Shown here: in pieces, positions 1-5,342 of the stretch
How positions within the stretch are numbered: the stretch's first letter is position 1
Layout of the letters: the number at the start of each line of letters is the position of its first letter
Assembly: GCA_002011835.1 (NCBI GenBank)
Contig: MTPE01000053.1
Span: 1-5,342 of the forward strand
Direction of reading: 5' to 3'
DNA: 5,342 nt
Source: Desulfarculaceae bacterium JdFR-95
GTDB lineage: Bacteria > Desulfobacterota > Desulfarculia > Desulfarculales > Desulfarculaceae
The notes under the pieces: generated by a model
The model's database searches: none
The model's input: only the letters and a program-made list of their open reading frames with translations
Told to the model about the DNA's origin: nothing
Program-made: the position numbers and the translations under genes

Positions 1-2
1 CG

Positions 3-32
3 AGGTGTCAGGCCTTTCCTCCTCCGCTATAG
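3..32 (+). other. Possible 3' tail of an upstream gene (too short to identify)
   Basis: The third forward frame runs from the window edge to a TAG at 30-32 and would encode the last residues RCQAFPPPL. The stop is immediately followed by a strong hairpin, a placing typical of a gene end, and that is the only reason to favour this frame. The first forward frame is open from base 1 into the next gene and the second closes at 86-88, so which frame carried an upstream gene cannot be decided from this window. Confidence 0.25.
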
Positions 33-68
33 GGGCGGCGGGCCGATGCCGCCCGGGCCCGCCGCCCC
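32..68. repeat. Perfect 13-bp GC-rich inverted repeat (hairpin) ahead of the gene block
   Basis: GGGGCGGCGGGCC at 32-44 is the exact reverse complement of GGCCCGCCGCCCC at 56-68, leaving an 11-nt loop (45-55). Twelve or more of these pairs would form a very stable RNA stem right after a TAG stop at 30-32. No T-run follows on either strand, so it is not a canonical intrinsic terminator. It may be a U-less terminator, an mRNA 3'-end stabiliser, or a 5'-leader structure for the downstream transcript. The in-frame ATG at 46 lies in the loop, which makes it an unlikely start for the next gene. Confidence 0.7.
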
Positions 69-113
69 ACCCACCCAGGGGGGGATAGGGAGCATAAAAG
101 CGGACGTGATCGT

Positions 114-117
114 GGAG
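114..117 (+). promoter_or_regulatory. Ribosome binding site deciding the start of the first gene
   Basis: GGAG lies 6 nt before the ATG at 124. The competing in-frame ATG at 46 lies within a hairpin loop and would add a low-complexity Pro/Gly stretch. The in-frame GTG codons at 106 and 112 have no well-spaced Shine-Dalgarno sequence. Confidence 0.6.
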
Positions 118-123
118 ACCCGA

Positions 124-489
124 ATGGATGAGATAGAGCTGGAGCGACTCAGGGGAGAGACAGGGGAGGCGCTGGCTGAACTCCGGGGTTTGGTCGCCCA
201 GTTACGAGAGACGATGCAGTTGGGGTTCCAGGGGCTGCGGGCCGAGATGGGTGCATTCTCAGCGGCCCTGGAGCGGCGGGAGCAGCATTGTCAGGCCTGC
301 CGGGCAGACATTCTGGGGCAGATGCGCGAGATCAACTCTTCGACCCAGCGGCAGGTGGACGACCACGAGTCGCGGCTGCGCTTCCTGGAGCGAGGATATT
401 GGCGCCTGGCTACGGTCAGCGCCGCCATCGGTGCGGTGGCCTACGGCATATTCAGTCTGCTCCGCCCCCTGGTCGAGCGCATCTTCTAG
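124..489 (+). CDS. Small coiled-coil phage membrane protein with C-terminal membrane anchor (holin-associated or XhlA-like architecture)
   Basis: This 121-residue protein starts MDEIELERLR. Residues 1 to about 90 are charged, heptad-rich and probably coiled-coil. They contain an HCQAC motif (Cys56, Cys59), which could bind metal or form a disulfide. A hydrophobic segment at about 95-112 (LATVSAAIGAVAYGIFSLL) is a plausible single transmembrane helix, followed by a short tail, RPLVERIF. This plan of soluble coiled coil followed by a C-terminal anchor is seen in XhlA-type haemolysin or holin-associated proteins and in other small phage proteins placed between lysis and terminase genes. The assignment rests on architecture, not on a recognised signature. 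The start at 124 is chosen for its GGAG site; a start at 46 would give 147 residues, and the frame is open to the window edge. The next gene begins 13 nt after the TAG stop. Confidence 0.65.
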   Translation: MDEIELERLRGETGEALAELRGLVAQLRETMQLGFQGLRAEMGAFSAALERREQHCQACRADILGQMREINSSTQRQVDDHESRLRFLERGYWRLATVSAAIGAVAYGIFSLLRPLVERIF

Positions 490-492
490 CCT

Positions 493-497
493 GGAGG
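493..497 (+). promoter_or_regulatory. Ribosome binding site for the 79-residue gene
   Basis: GGAGG sits 5 nt before the ATG at 503, directly after the stop of the preceding gene. It decides against the longer reading that begins at 251 in the same frame, which would overlap the preceding gene by about 240 nt. Confidence 0.7.
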
Positions 498-502
498 CAC
501 GA

Positions 503-742
503 ATGAATCCTGGCGATCAGCTTCTGCTGGCGCGGGCCAAGGCCCAGGAACGACGAGATCGATTGGAGGCCCGCTTGCGGACTCAGTGCGAGGGGATCGC
601 ATACTGGACCAACATCCACATCCACGGGAGCCTGGAGTCCCTGGATGAACAGCGGGTGCTGTCGCTGGCCAAGGACTTCGCCGAGGGGATGGCTGAGTAT
701 CGGCGGGTGCTGGAAGAGCTGCGCCAACTGGAGGCGGGTTAG
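503..742 (+). CDS. Small hypothetical phage protein, 79 residues
   Basis: I do not recognise this family. The protein is 79 residues, begins MNPGDQLLLARAKAQE, and looks almost wholly helical. There is a charged Arg/Glu-rich helix at about 7-28, a short middle part with the less regular YWTNIHIHGSL (about 34-44), and a second amphipathic helix at about 49-77 ending EELRQLEAG. There is no signal peptide, membrane segment or catalytic motif. It is soluble and could dimerise through its helices. Its place directly before the small terminase matches the small conserved proteins that precede the terminase in Mu-like phages, so a packaging or late-morphogenesis accessory role is possible but is inferred from position only. 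Its TAG stop shares one base with the GTG start of the next gene, which implies coupled translation. The coding call is supported by the GGAGG site and tight packing. Confidence 0.75.
   Translation: MNPGDQLLLARAKAQERRDRLEARLRTQCEGIAYWTNIHIHGSLESLDEQRVLSLAKDFAEGMAEYRRVLEELRQLEAG
730..734 (+). promoter_or_regulatory. Ribosome binding site for the GTG-started small terminase gene
   Basis: GGAGG lies 7 nt before the GTG at 742, inside the last codons of the preceding gene. It supports the non-ATG start that overlaps the TAG stop in the string TAGTG. Confidence 0.75.
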
Positions 743-1197
743 TGGCTGGGCCCAAGGAGCAGCGCTGGTTCTGGTCGGCCGAGGAGCTGTACGTGCAGGA
801 GGGTCTCTGCTACGAGGCCATAGCGCGGCGCATCCCGGTGAGCAAGGCCACCTTGTCTGCCTGGGCCCAAAAGGGGGGCTGGGCAGAGAAGCGCCGGCGC
901 TGGCTGGCGACCCGAGAAGGCCTTTCTCGCGAGCTCCGGCGGCAGCTGGAGAGGACCGCCCGGCGGCTGATCTCTGAAGAGGGGGAACTTTCTGACGAGT
1001 CCCTGAAGCGTCTGGAACGCCTGCAGCGGCTGATTCAGGGCTTCGAGGTGCGAGGCCCGGACATGCGCACGATGGCGGTGGAGGTGATGGGGCGGTTTGC
1101 GGCTTGGCTACGGGATCAGACCCTTTCCGAAGAGGATCTGATCATACTGCGCCGAGCCATAGACGGGTTCTTGGGGCACGTGGAGGCGCTGACATGA
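742..1197 (+). CDS. terS: Phage terminase small subunit (DNA-recognition subunit)
   Basis: This 151-residue protein probably recognises the viral DNA and loads it on the large terminase. An N-terminal helix-turn-helix at about residues 12-52 follows the usual small-terminase pattern: WSAEELYVQEG, then YEAIARRIPVSKATLSAW as the HTH itself, then KGGWAEKRRRW. This AeelYv.eG...IA....VskaTl..W...gW..kR pattern is shared by Mu gp27-type and P2-type small terminases. Residues about 60-105 are Arg/Glu-rich helices suited to oligomer formation. The C-terminal part (about 108-149) is probably the contact to the large subunit. The GTG start overlaps the previous TAG by one base and has GGAGG 7 nt upstream. 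The TGA stop overlaps the ATG of the large terminase by 4 nt. Identity rests on the HTH pattern together with the adjacent large terminase. The exact subfamily is not certain. Confidence 0.85.
   Translation: MAGPKEQRWFWSAEELYVQEGLCYEAIARRIPVSKATLSAWAQKGGWAEKRRRWLATREGLSRELRRQLERTARRLISEEGELSDESLKRLERLQRLIQGFEVRGPDMRTMAVEVMGRFAAWLRDQTLSEEDLIILRRAIDGFLGHVEALT
1182..1186 (+). promoter_or_regulatory. Ribosome binding site deciding the large terminase start
   Basis: GGAGG is placed 7 nt before the ATG at 1194. A longer in-frame start at 1104 would add 30 residues lying wholly inside the small terminase gene and has no comparable site. Confidence 0.75.
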
Positions 1198-2726
1198 TCA
1201 CCCTGCGCCACAAGCTCTCCAAACCAGAGTTCCGTCGGCGCAGGCAGAAGATTCTGCGCCTGCTGGAGAGCGAGGTCGGGGGATGGCCGCCGTCCGAGTC
1301 TACGCCCGAGGCACAGGGGCGGCGTTTGGCGCGGGCCCGGCAGGACCCTTTCTGGTTCATGCGGACCTATTTGCCCCACTACTTCAGCGATGAGCCAGCG
1401 CCTTTCCACCGCGAGCTGGTGGAGCTTTTGCAACGGCGGGGGCAGGCAGTGGTCCCGGTGGTGGTGGCGGCTCCGCGGGGATTCGCCAAAACCACGGTTG
1501 TCAGCTTCGGATACGTGTTGCATCAAGTTTTGTTCGAGCGTCGCCGCTTTGTGGTCATCGGCAGCGACACCGCCGACCTGGCCAGCGATCTGACCGCCTA
1601 CATCCAGATCGAGCTGTTGCACAACGAACGCATCCGGGCCGACTTCGGCGAGCTGGTGCGGGATGGCGAGGCGGTGGACGACTTCGTTACCGCCAACGGG
1701 GTGCGCATACTGGCGCGGGGGAGAGGCCAGCGTCTGCGCGGCATCAAGCACGGAGCATATCGTCCAGATCTGGTGGTTCTGGATGACCTGGAGAACGACA
1801 CGAACGTCCGCAACCCGCGACTGGTGCGCGCCCTGCTGGATTGGATCCTCAAGGCTGTCTACGGGGCCGTCGATCCTGCGGGCAGCCTTTTCATCATCGG
1901 CACCAAGCTGGCCCCGCGCTCGGCCCTGGCCATCATGGTGGAAGGCAAAGAGGAACCCTTCGACTCCTGGACTCGCCGACTCTATCGAGCCCTGGAGGAG
2001 GGCCCGAAGGGCGAGTGGCGCAGCCTGTGGCCGGCCCGCCACCCGGTAGAAAACCTGCTCAAGCGGCGAAAGATCATGGGGGAGCCGGCCTTCCAGGCCG
2101 AGCTTCAGAACAACCCGCGCGACGATCAGAGCATCTTCAGCCAGGAATGGATCGACGGCCATGCATTCCGCATGGCGGACTTGCCCCGGGGGGTCGTGGT
2201 GGTGGGATTCCTCGATCCCAGCATAAGCCAGCGGGCCTCGGCCGACTACAAAGCCGTGGTGGCGGTGGCGCAGTCCGATGAGGCCACCTACGTGGTGGAC
2301 GCCTACGTGCGGCGAGAGAGCCTGGACCGCGTGCTGCGCCACATTTTCGCCATGCACCTGGACTGGAACTTCGCGGCCTTTGGCGTGGAGTCCAACCTGT
2401 TCCAGGCCCTGCTGATACGGGACTTCGACCGACTGTCACGCGAGCTAGGGGGTTATCTCCCGGTGCGGGGCGTACACCACGCCACGGCCAAGGAGGCGCG
2501 CATCAGCGCCCTGAGCCCCTTGGTGGAGCGGGGGCTGTTGCGCTTCCCGGTGCCCGGGGACCGTACCGAGGACATGCGGCGGCTGGTGGAGCAGTTGATC
2601 TGCTTCCCCAGCCCCACCGTCCACGACGACGGGCCGGACGCCCTGGAGGGCGCGGTGAGTCTGCTGCGGGACCTCTCTGCGATGTGGCCGACCGGCGTGA
2701 TGCCGGCGGGGAGGGCGGCGCGATGA
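1194..2726 (+). CDS. terL: Phage terminase large subunit (packaging ATPase and nuclease), Mu gp28-like
   Basis: This 510-residue protein docks on the portal and drives DNA into the prohead by ATP hydrolysis, cutting the DNA with its nuclease domain. Motifs are in the expected order. The Walker A-like motif is APRGFAKTT (93-101), of the PRGxxKT kind typical of terminases. Walker B is LVVLDDLEND (193-202), with Asp197/Asp198 and Glu200. A coupling motif FIIGTK is at 233-238. The RNase H-like nuclease domain has Asp341 in GFLDPSIS, Glu399 in FGVESN and Asp482 in HDDGPDAL, the three expected metal-binding acids. Full length and intact motifs suggest a working enzyme. The Mu-like assignment comes from the DPSIS...DYKAVV region and the neighbouring genes. 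ATG at 1194 overlaps the small-subunit stop (ATGA), and the TGA stop overlaps the next ATG in the same way. Confidence 0.95.
   Translation: MITLRHKLSKPEFRRRRQKILRLLESEVGGWPPSESTPEAQGRRLARARQDPFWFMRTYLPHYFSDEPAPFHRELVELLQRRGQAVVPVVVAAPRGFAKTTVVSFGYVLHQVLFERRRFVVIGSDTADLASDLTAYIQIELLHNERIRADFGELVRDGEAVDDFVTANGVRILARGRGQRLRGIKHGAYRPDLVVLDDLENDTNVRNPRLVRALLDWILKAVYGAVDPAGSLFIIGTKLAPRSALAIMVEGKEEPFDSWTRRLYRALEEGPKGEWRSLWPARHPVENLLKRRKIMGEPAFQAELQNNPRDDQSIFSQEWIDGHAFRMADLPRGVVVVGFLDPSISQRASADYKAVVAVAQSDEATYVVDAYVRRESLDRVLRHIFAMHLDWNFAAFGVESNLFQALLIRDFDRLSRELGGYLPVRGVHHATAKEARISALSPLVERGLLRFPVPGDRTEDMRRLVEQLICFPSPTVHDDGPDALEGAVSLLRDLSAMWPTGVMPAGRAAR
2710..2714 (+). promoter_or_regulatory. Ribosome binding site for the portal fusion gene
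   Basis: GGAGG within GGGGAGGG is placed 8 nt before the ATG at 2723. It lies inside the last codons of the terminase gene and sets the start of the long downstream frame. Confidence 0.7.
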
Positions 2727-5342
2727 GGTTGTGGCTGAGAGCGGCGCGTCGGCCCCGGGCCGGCCTGGAGCGCGGGGCCCTGCCCTCCGGCGGGCGCAGC
2801 AGTCTGGAGATGAGCGCCGAGGAGCGGATCTACTACTTGGGGCGCCGCTTCAACGGTCTGCCGCCCTACCATACGGCGGTGCTGGCGGTGCTGGAGGACT
2901 TGTCGGTCTACAGCCCGGTAGTGAGCCAGGCGGTCAAGCTACTGGCCAGCACGGTCAACTGTGGCCACGAACTGATGTTGGAGGGCCCGGCCCGGCAGGT
3001 GCGCCGGGCACGTGAGCTGCTGGGCGAGCTGGCACCACGACTCTATCGTCGATCCGCCGGCGTGGACGGCCTGATCAACCAATACGTGCGCCAGCTGGCG
3101 GTGACGGGGGCCCTCTCCTCCGAGGACGTGTTGGAGCCGGACCTCTCCGGGCTGCGCGAGATTGTGCTGGTGCCAGCCCGCAGCATCCGCTGGGAGCTGG
3201 AGGGTGGTCAGTGGCGGCCCTATCAGTCCACGGGATCGCGGCGGGTGCCGCTCAATCCCATCACCTACGCCTACTACGCGCTGGAGACCCTGGAGGGGCA
3301 TCCGCCCTACGGTATGCCGCCGTTCGCAGCGGTGATCGAGCCCGAGGCACTTCAGCGAGAGATCCTCGAGCATCTCAAGTTCTACGCACAGAAGCTGGGG
3401 CTGTACGGAATCACCACCATCTCCGTGCCGCCGCCGCCACGGCAGCCGGGCGAGAGCGAGGCGGAATACCAGCAGCGCTGCCAGGCGACCATTGATGCCG
3501 CCGCGGAGGCCTACGGACGAATCTACCGCGACGGTCTGCTGGTGATCCCCGGCGGCGAGCAGGGCCACAAGGTGGAGCACAAGGACATCGCCAAGAGCGC
3601 GGGCAGCGTGGGGGAGATCGTGCAAGGGGTGGAGCAGCTGATGATGTCCGCCCTGGGCATCGATCCGGCGATGTTCGGGCGGTCGTTTTCCACCACCGAG
3701 ACATACGCCGGGGTGGTGTACCGCTTGCTCCTGCGGGCGGCGGCGCAGTACCAGCGGTTGATCAAGCGGCGCATGGAGCGCACCTACCGGCTGGCCCTGC
3801 TGTTGGCTGGACTGACGGAAGTGAGGGTAAACCTTGTCTGGAACCCCCAGCCCAGCCTCAATCCCCAGGACGATGCCCGGGCCGAGCAGGTGCGCACCGA
3901 GACCGTGCTGACCAAGGCTCGGGCGGGCATCATCGACGCCGACCAGGCGGCTCAGGAGCTGGGGTACAAACACGCCGCTGATCCCCTACGGATCGCGCCG
4001 GAGGCCTCCGGCGCGGCCGCCAAGACGGTGCGGATGGCCCTGGCCAGCGATGGCCGCGGCGGCTATCGACCCCCGAGTCTGGGGTGGCTAGGGCGGTTCT
4101 CCGCCCCCGGGGACGAAGAGGACGAGGATCTGCGGGCCGAGCGGGCCGTGGCGGCCGAGGCCGCCGAACAGGCTGCGCGCTATCGCGAGGGTCTATCGAA
4201 CATCTCCCGGCCGATCCTGGCCCGGGCAATGGAGGCGGTGGAGGAGTTGCTGGCCGAGGTGCCTGCGCTGGACGAGGAGGAGTTCGTCGGGCGGGTGATG
4301 GAGGTCTTGGCGCGGGAGCACGGCCGCGGCTGGGCCACCGAGCAGGCCCGGCGGGCGGTGCGGCGGGAGATCGAGACTGTCTACCGCCAGGTGCGGCTAC
4401 TTTCCGACCTGGCTGGCATCGGGCGGCACCAGTGGACCTGGGGCGCTCCCGAGCAGCGGGTGTTGGATTTTGCAGTGCGCGCCGATCAGTTCTACTGTGG
4501 GCGGTTTTTGGACACGCCACAGGCACGCGCGCGAGCCATGCGGTTTTTGCGCGAGCAGTATCTGATCAAGGGCGCGGGGCTGTTCGGCCGGCAGGACCCC
4601 GAGGTGCTGGCTGCGTTCCGGCGCGAGATGGAGCAGGAGCTGCGGGTGTTGACGGATTCCCACCTGGCCATGATCGCCGACACCTCGATCATGAGACTGC
4701 GCAACTGGGCCGCGGTGCACCAGATGCGCGAGGCCGGCGCACGCTACGCCCAGGTGTGGGCCGTGCTGGATGCCCGCACCAGCGAGATCTGCCGCGAGAT
4801 GCACGGGAGGATCATCCCGCTGGACGCCTTGGTCGATGAGGTGGATCATTTGAGTGGGCTTTCGGCGGAGGAGTTCGAGTTGCACATCAAGTTGCACGGC
4901 AGCCCCTCGGCCAAGGACGTGCGCCTGGAGGGCCTGGGGCGCCTCAAGGCCGCCCGGTCCCTGGCGCCGCCCTACCACCCCCGCTGCCGCACACGGCTCA
5001 AGGTGTCGCTGGAGCCGGCGCCGCAGGCGGGGGAGCCGCCGGAGGGGCTCAACCGGGCGCAGCAACGGGCGTGGCGCTACTGGCATGAGCTACCGCCCGA
5101 GGCCCGGCGCATGCACCTGCGTGACGCACAACAGGGCGAGTTCCACAATGACCGATTGCTGCGCTCGCACGCCCACGCCCATTCTGAGGTCGCCGCTGAC
5201 GTGGACGGCTACCGCCAGGCTTTGGCCGAGGTGCTGGCCGACCCGGAGCGGGTGCTGGTCCGGCTGGACAGCGCAGGAAACCTGCAGCTCGGACTGGTAC
5301 GTGGTGGTAGGGACGATTGGCGCCTTGCAATCGTTGATCTGG
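2723..5342 (+). CDS. Portal-MuF fusion protein with a C-terminal extension, possibly a nuclease toxin (3' end beyond the window)
   Basis: The frame is open from ATG 2723 to the window edge: 873 codons, no stop. Residues about 30-420 look like a tailed-phage portal: YSPVVSQAVKLLAS near the start, then LMMSALGIDPAMFG (306-319), a long helical stem (about 325-362), and the usual AGIIDADQAAQELGY ending (401-415). A Pro/Gly and acidic linker follows (DEEDED at 464-469), then helices (about 487-676). The MuF core comes next: VLDARTSEIC (681-690), HGRII (694-698) and HPRCRTRL (752-759), keeping Cys690, His752 and Cys755. Mu encodes these two parts separately (gp29 and gp30), so one chain is unusual. 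Residues about 770-821 are a charged linker with HAHAH (816-820). From about 822, the pattern ALAEVLADPERVLVRL, then a turn, LGLVR and WRLAIVDL resembles the beginning of phage-associated Barnase/EndoU/ColicinE5/RelE-like nucleases. The portal and MuF calls are firm; the nuclease call is tentative. Confidence 0.88.
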   Translation, partial: MRLWLRAARRPRAGLERGALPSGGRSSLEMSAEERIYYLGRRFNGLPPYHTAVLAVLEDLSVYSPVVSQAVKLLASTVNCGHELMLEGPARQVRRARELLGELAPRLYRRSAGVDGLINQYVRQLAVTGALSSEDVLEPDLSGLREIVLVPARSIRWELEGGQWRPYQSTGSRRVPLNPITYAYYALETLEGHPPYGMPPFAAVIEPEALQREILEHLKFYAQKLGLYGITTISVPPPPRQPGESEAEYQQRCQATIDAAAEAYGRIYRDGLLVIPGGEQGHKVEHKDIAKSAGSVGEIVQGVEQLMMSALGIDPAMFGRSFSTTETYAGVVYRLLLRAAAQYQRLIKRRMERTYRLALLLAGLTEVRVNLVWNPQPSLNPQDDARAEQVRTETVLTKARAGIIDADQAAQELGYKHAADPLRIAPEASGAAAKTVRMALASDGRGGYRPPSLGWLGRFSAPGDEEDEDLRAERAVAAEAAEQAARYREGLSNISRPILARAMEAVEELLAEVPALDEEEFVGRVMEVLAREHGRGWATEQARRAVRREIETVYRQVRLLSDLAGIGRHQWTWGAPEQRVLDFAVRADQFYCGRFLDTPQARARAMRFLREQYLIKGAGLFGRQDPEVLAAFRREMEQELRVLTDSHLAMIADTSIMRLRNWAAVHQMREAGARYAQVWAVLDARTSEICREMHGRIIPLDALVDEVDHLSGLSAEEFELHIKLHGSPSAKDVRLEGLGRLKAARSLAPPYHPRCRTRLKVSLEPAPQAGEPPEGLNRAQQRAWRYWHELPPEARRMHLRDAQQGEFHNDRLLRSHAHAHSEVAADVDGYRQALAEVLADPERVLVRLDSAGNLQLGLVRGGRDDWRLAIVDL
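3994..4015. repeat. Perfect 22-bp palindrome inside the portal-MuF gene
   Basis: The half-site CGCGCCGGAGG (3994-4004) is followed directly by its reverse complement CCTCCGGCGCG (4005-4015), with no spacer. It lies over codons 424-431, just where the portal domain ends and the linker to the MuF domain begins. A NotI-type octamer GCGGCCGC (4013-4020) overlaps its right edge. It may be a chance product of GC-rich codons, a protein-binding or cruciform site, or the scar of a gene-fusion event. Confidence 0.6.

Noticed and set aside
93..101. The AT-richer stretch CATAAAAGC as a promoter -10 element
   Set aside because: No -35-like hexamer lies 15-19 bp upstream, where the sequence is C/G runs. 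A single weak match is not enough.
46..123. ATG 46 as the start of the first gene
   Set aside because: It sits in the loop of a 13-bp hairpin and adds a low-complexity Pro/Gly segment. ATG 124 has a correctly spaced GGAG. It is not fully excluded, since the frame is open to the window edge.
251..502. Upstream extension of the 79-residue gene to an ATG at 251
   Set aside because: It would lie wholly within the preceding gene, encodes a Ser/Trp/Arg-rich stretch, and ignores the GGAGG at 493-497 set 5 nt before ATG 503.
288..506. A nested 72-codon frame that might be an Rz1-like spanin
   Set aside because: It has no signal peptide and no lipobox cysteine, and its composition is typical of an out-of-frame reading.
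1104..1193. A longer N-terminus for the large terminase from ATG 1104
   Set aside because: The added 30 residues overlap the small terminase and have no good ribosome site. ATG 1194 has GGAGG at 7 nt and the ATGA overlap.
1116..2357. A 413-codon open frame on the minus strand opposite the large terminase
   Set aside because: It mirrors a gene with intact ATPase and nuclease motifs. Its product is rich in His, Gln and Arg with no recognisable domain, as expected for the antisense of a GC-rich gene.
2939..3973. A 344-codon open frame on the minus strand opposite the portal part
   Set aside because: The forward frame carries clear portal motifs. The minus frame has a low-complexity His/Gln/Leu/Gly composition and arises from GC-rich third codon positions.
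4084..4839. A 251-codon forward frame inside the fusion gene
   Set aside because: It is Gly/Arg/Ala-rich shadow translation. The frame that holds DARTSEIC and HPRC is the coding one and runs through the same bases.
1..5342. CRISPR array, tRNA, rRNA, IS ends or attachment sites
   Set aside because: No regularly spaced direct repeats, cloverleaf-like segment, transposase gene or terminal repeats were seen on either strand.

Overview
The window is a dense, one-strand (+) block of tailed-phage or prophage head genes from a high-GC bacterial host. It carries at least five genes read left to right with almost no space between them. The high GC, GC-rich third codon positions, strong GGAGG ribosome sites, one GTG start and overlapping start/stop codons fit a bacterial (pro)phage. 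They do not identify the host lineage. No integrase, repressor, tRNA or attachment site is visible, so a free phage, an integrated prophage and a domesticated head cluster cannot be told apart.

Layout: positions 1-123 hold the possible tail end of an upstream gene (TAG at 30-32), immediately followed by a perfect 13-bp GC-rich inverted repeat with an 11-nt loop. Next come a small coiled-coil protein with a C-terminal membrane segment (124-489), a 79-residue unknown protein (503-742), a terminase small subunit with an N-terminal helix-turn-helix (742-1197), a terminase large subunit with intact ATPase and nuclease motifs (1194-2726), and a very long frame from 2723 that stays open to the window edge (873 codons visible). 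The last four genes are linked by a short gap or by 1-4 nt overlaps, so they are probably translationally coupled in one late transcript.

The logic is that of a Mu-like packaging and head-assembly cassette: TerS selects the DNA, TerL cuts and pumps it, the portal forms the channel through which it passes, and the MuF (Mu gp30-like) protein is a minor head component. The unusual element is the last gene. It joins a portal domain (about residues 30-420), an acidic linker, a MuF domain (conserved core about 676-762) and a further C-terminal segment in one polypeptide. The start of that segment (about 822-873) resembles the nuclease domains of the phage Barnase-EndoU-ColicinE5/D-RelE type that are attached to phage structural proteins. 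If correct, this would be a portal-MuF-toxin chimera; the end of the domain and any immunity gene lie beyond the window. A perfect 22-bp palindrome sits in the DNA encoding the junction between the portal and MuF parts.
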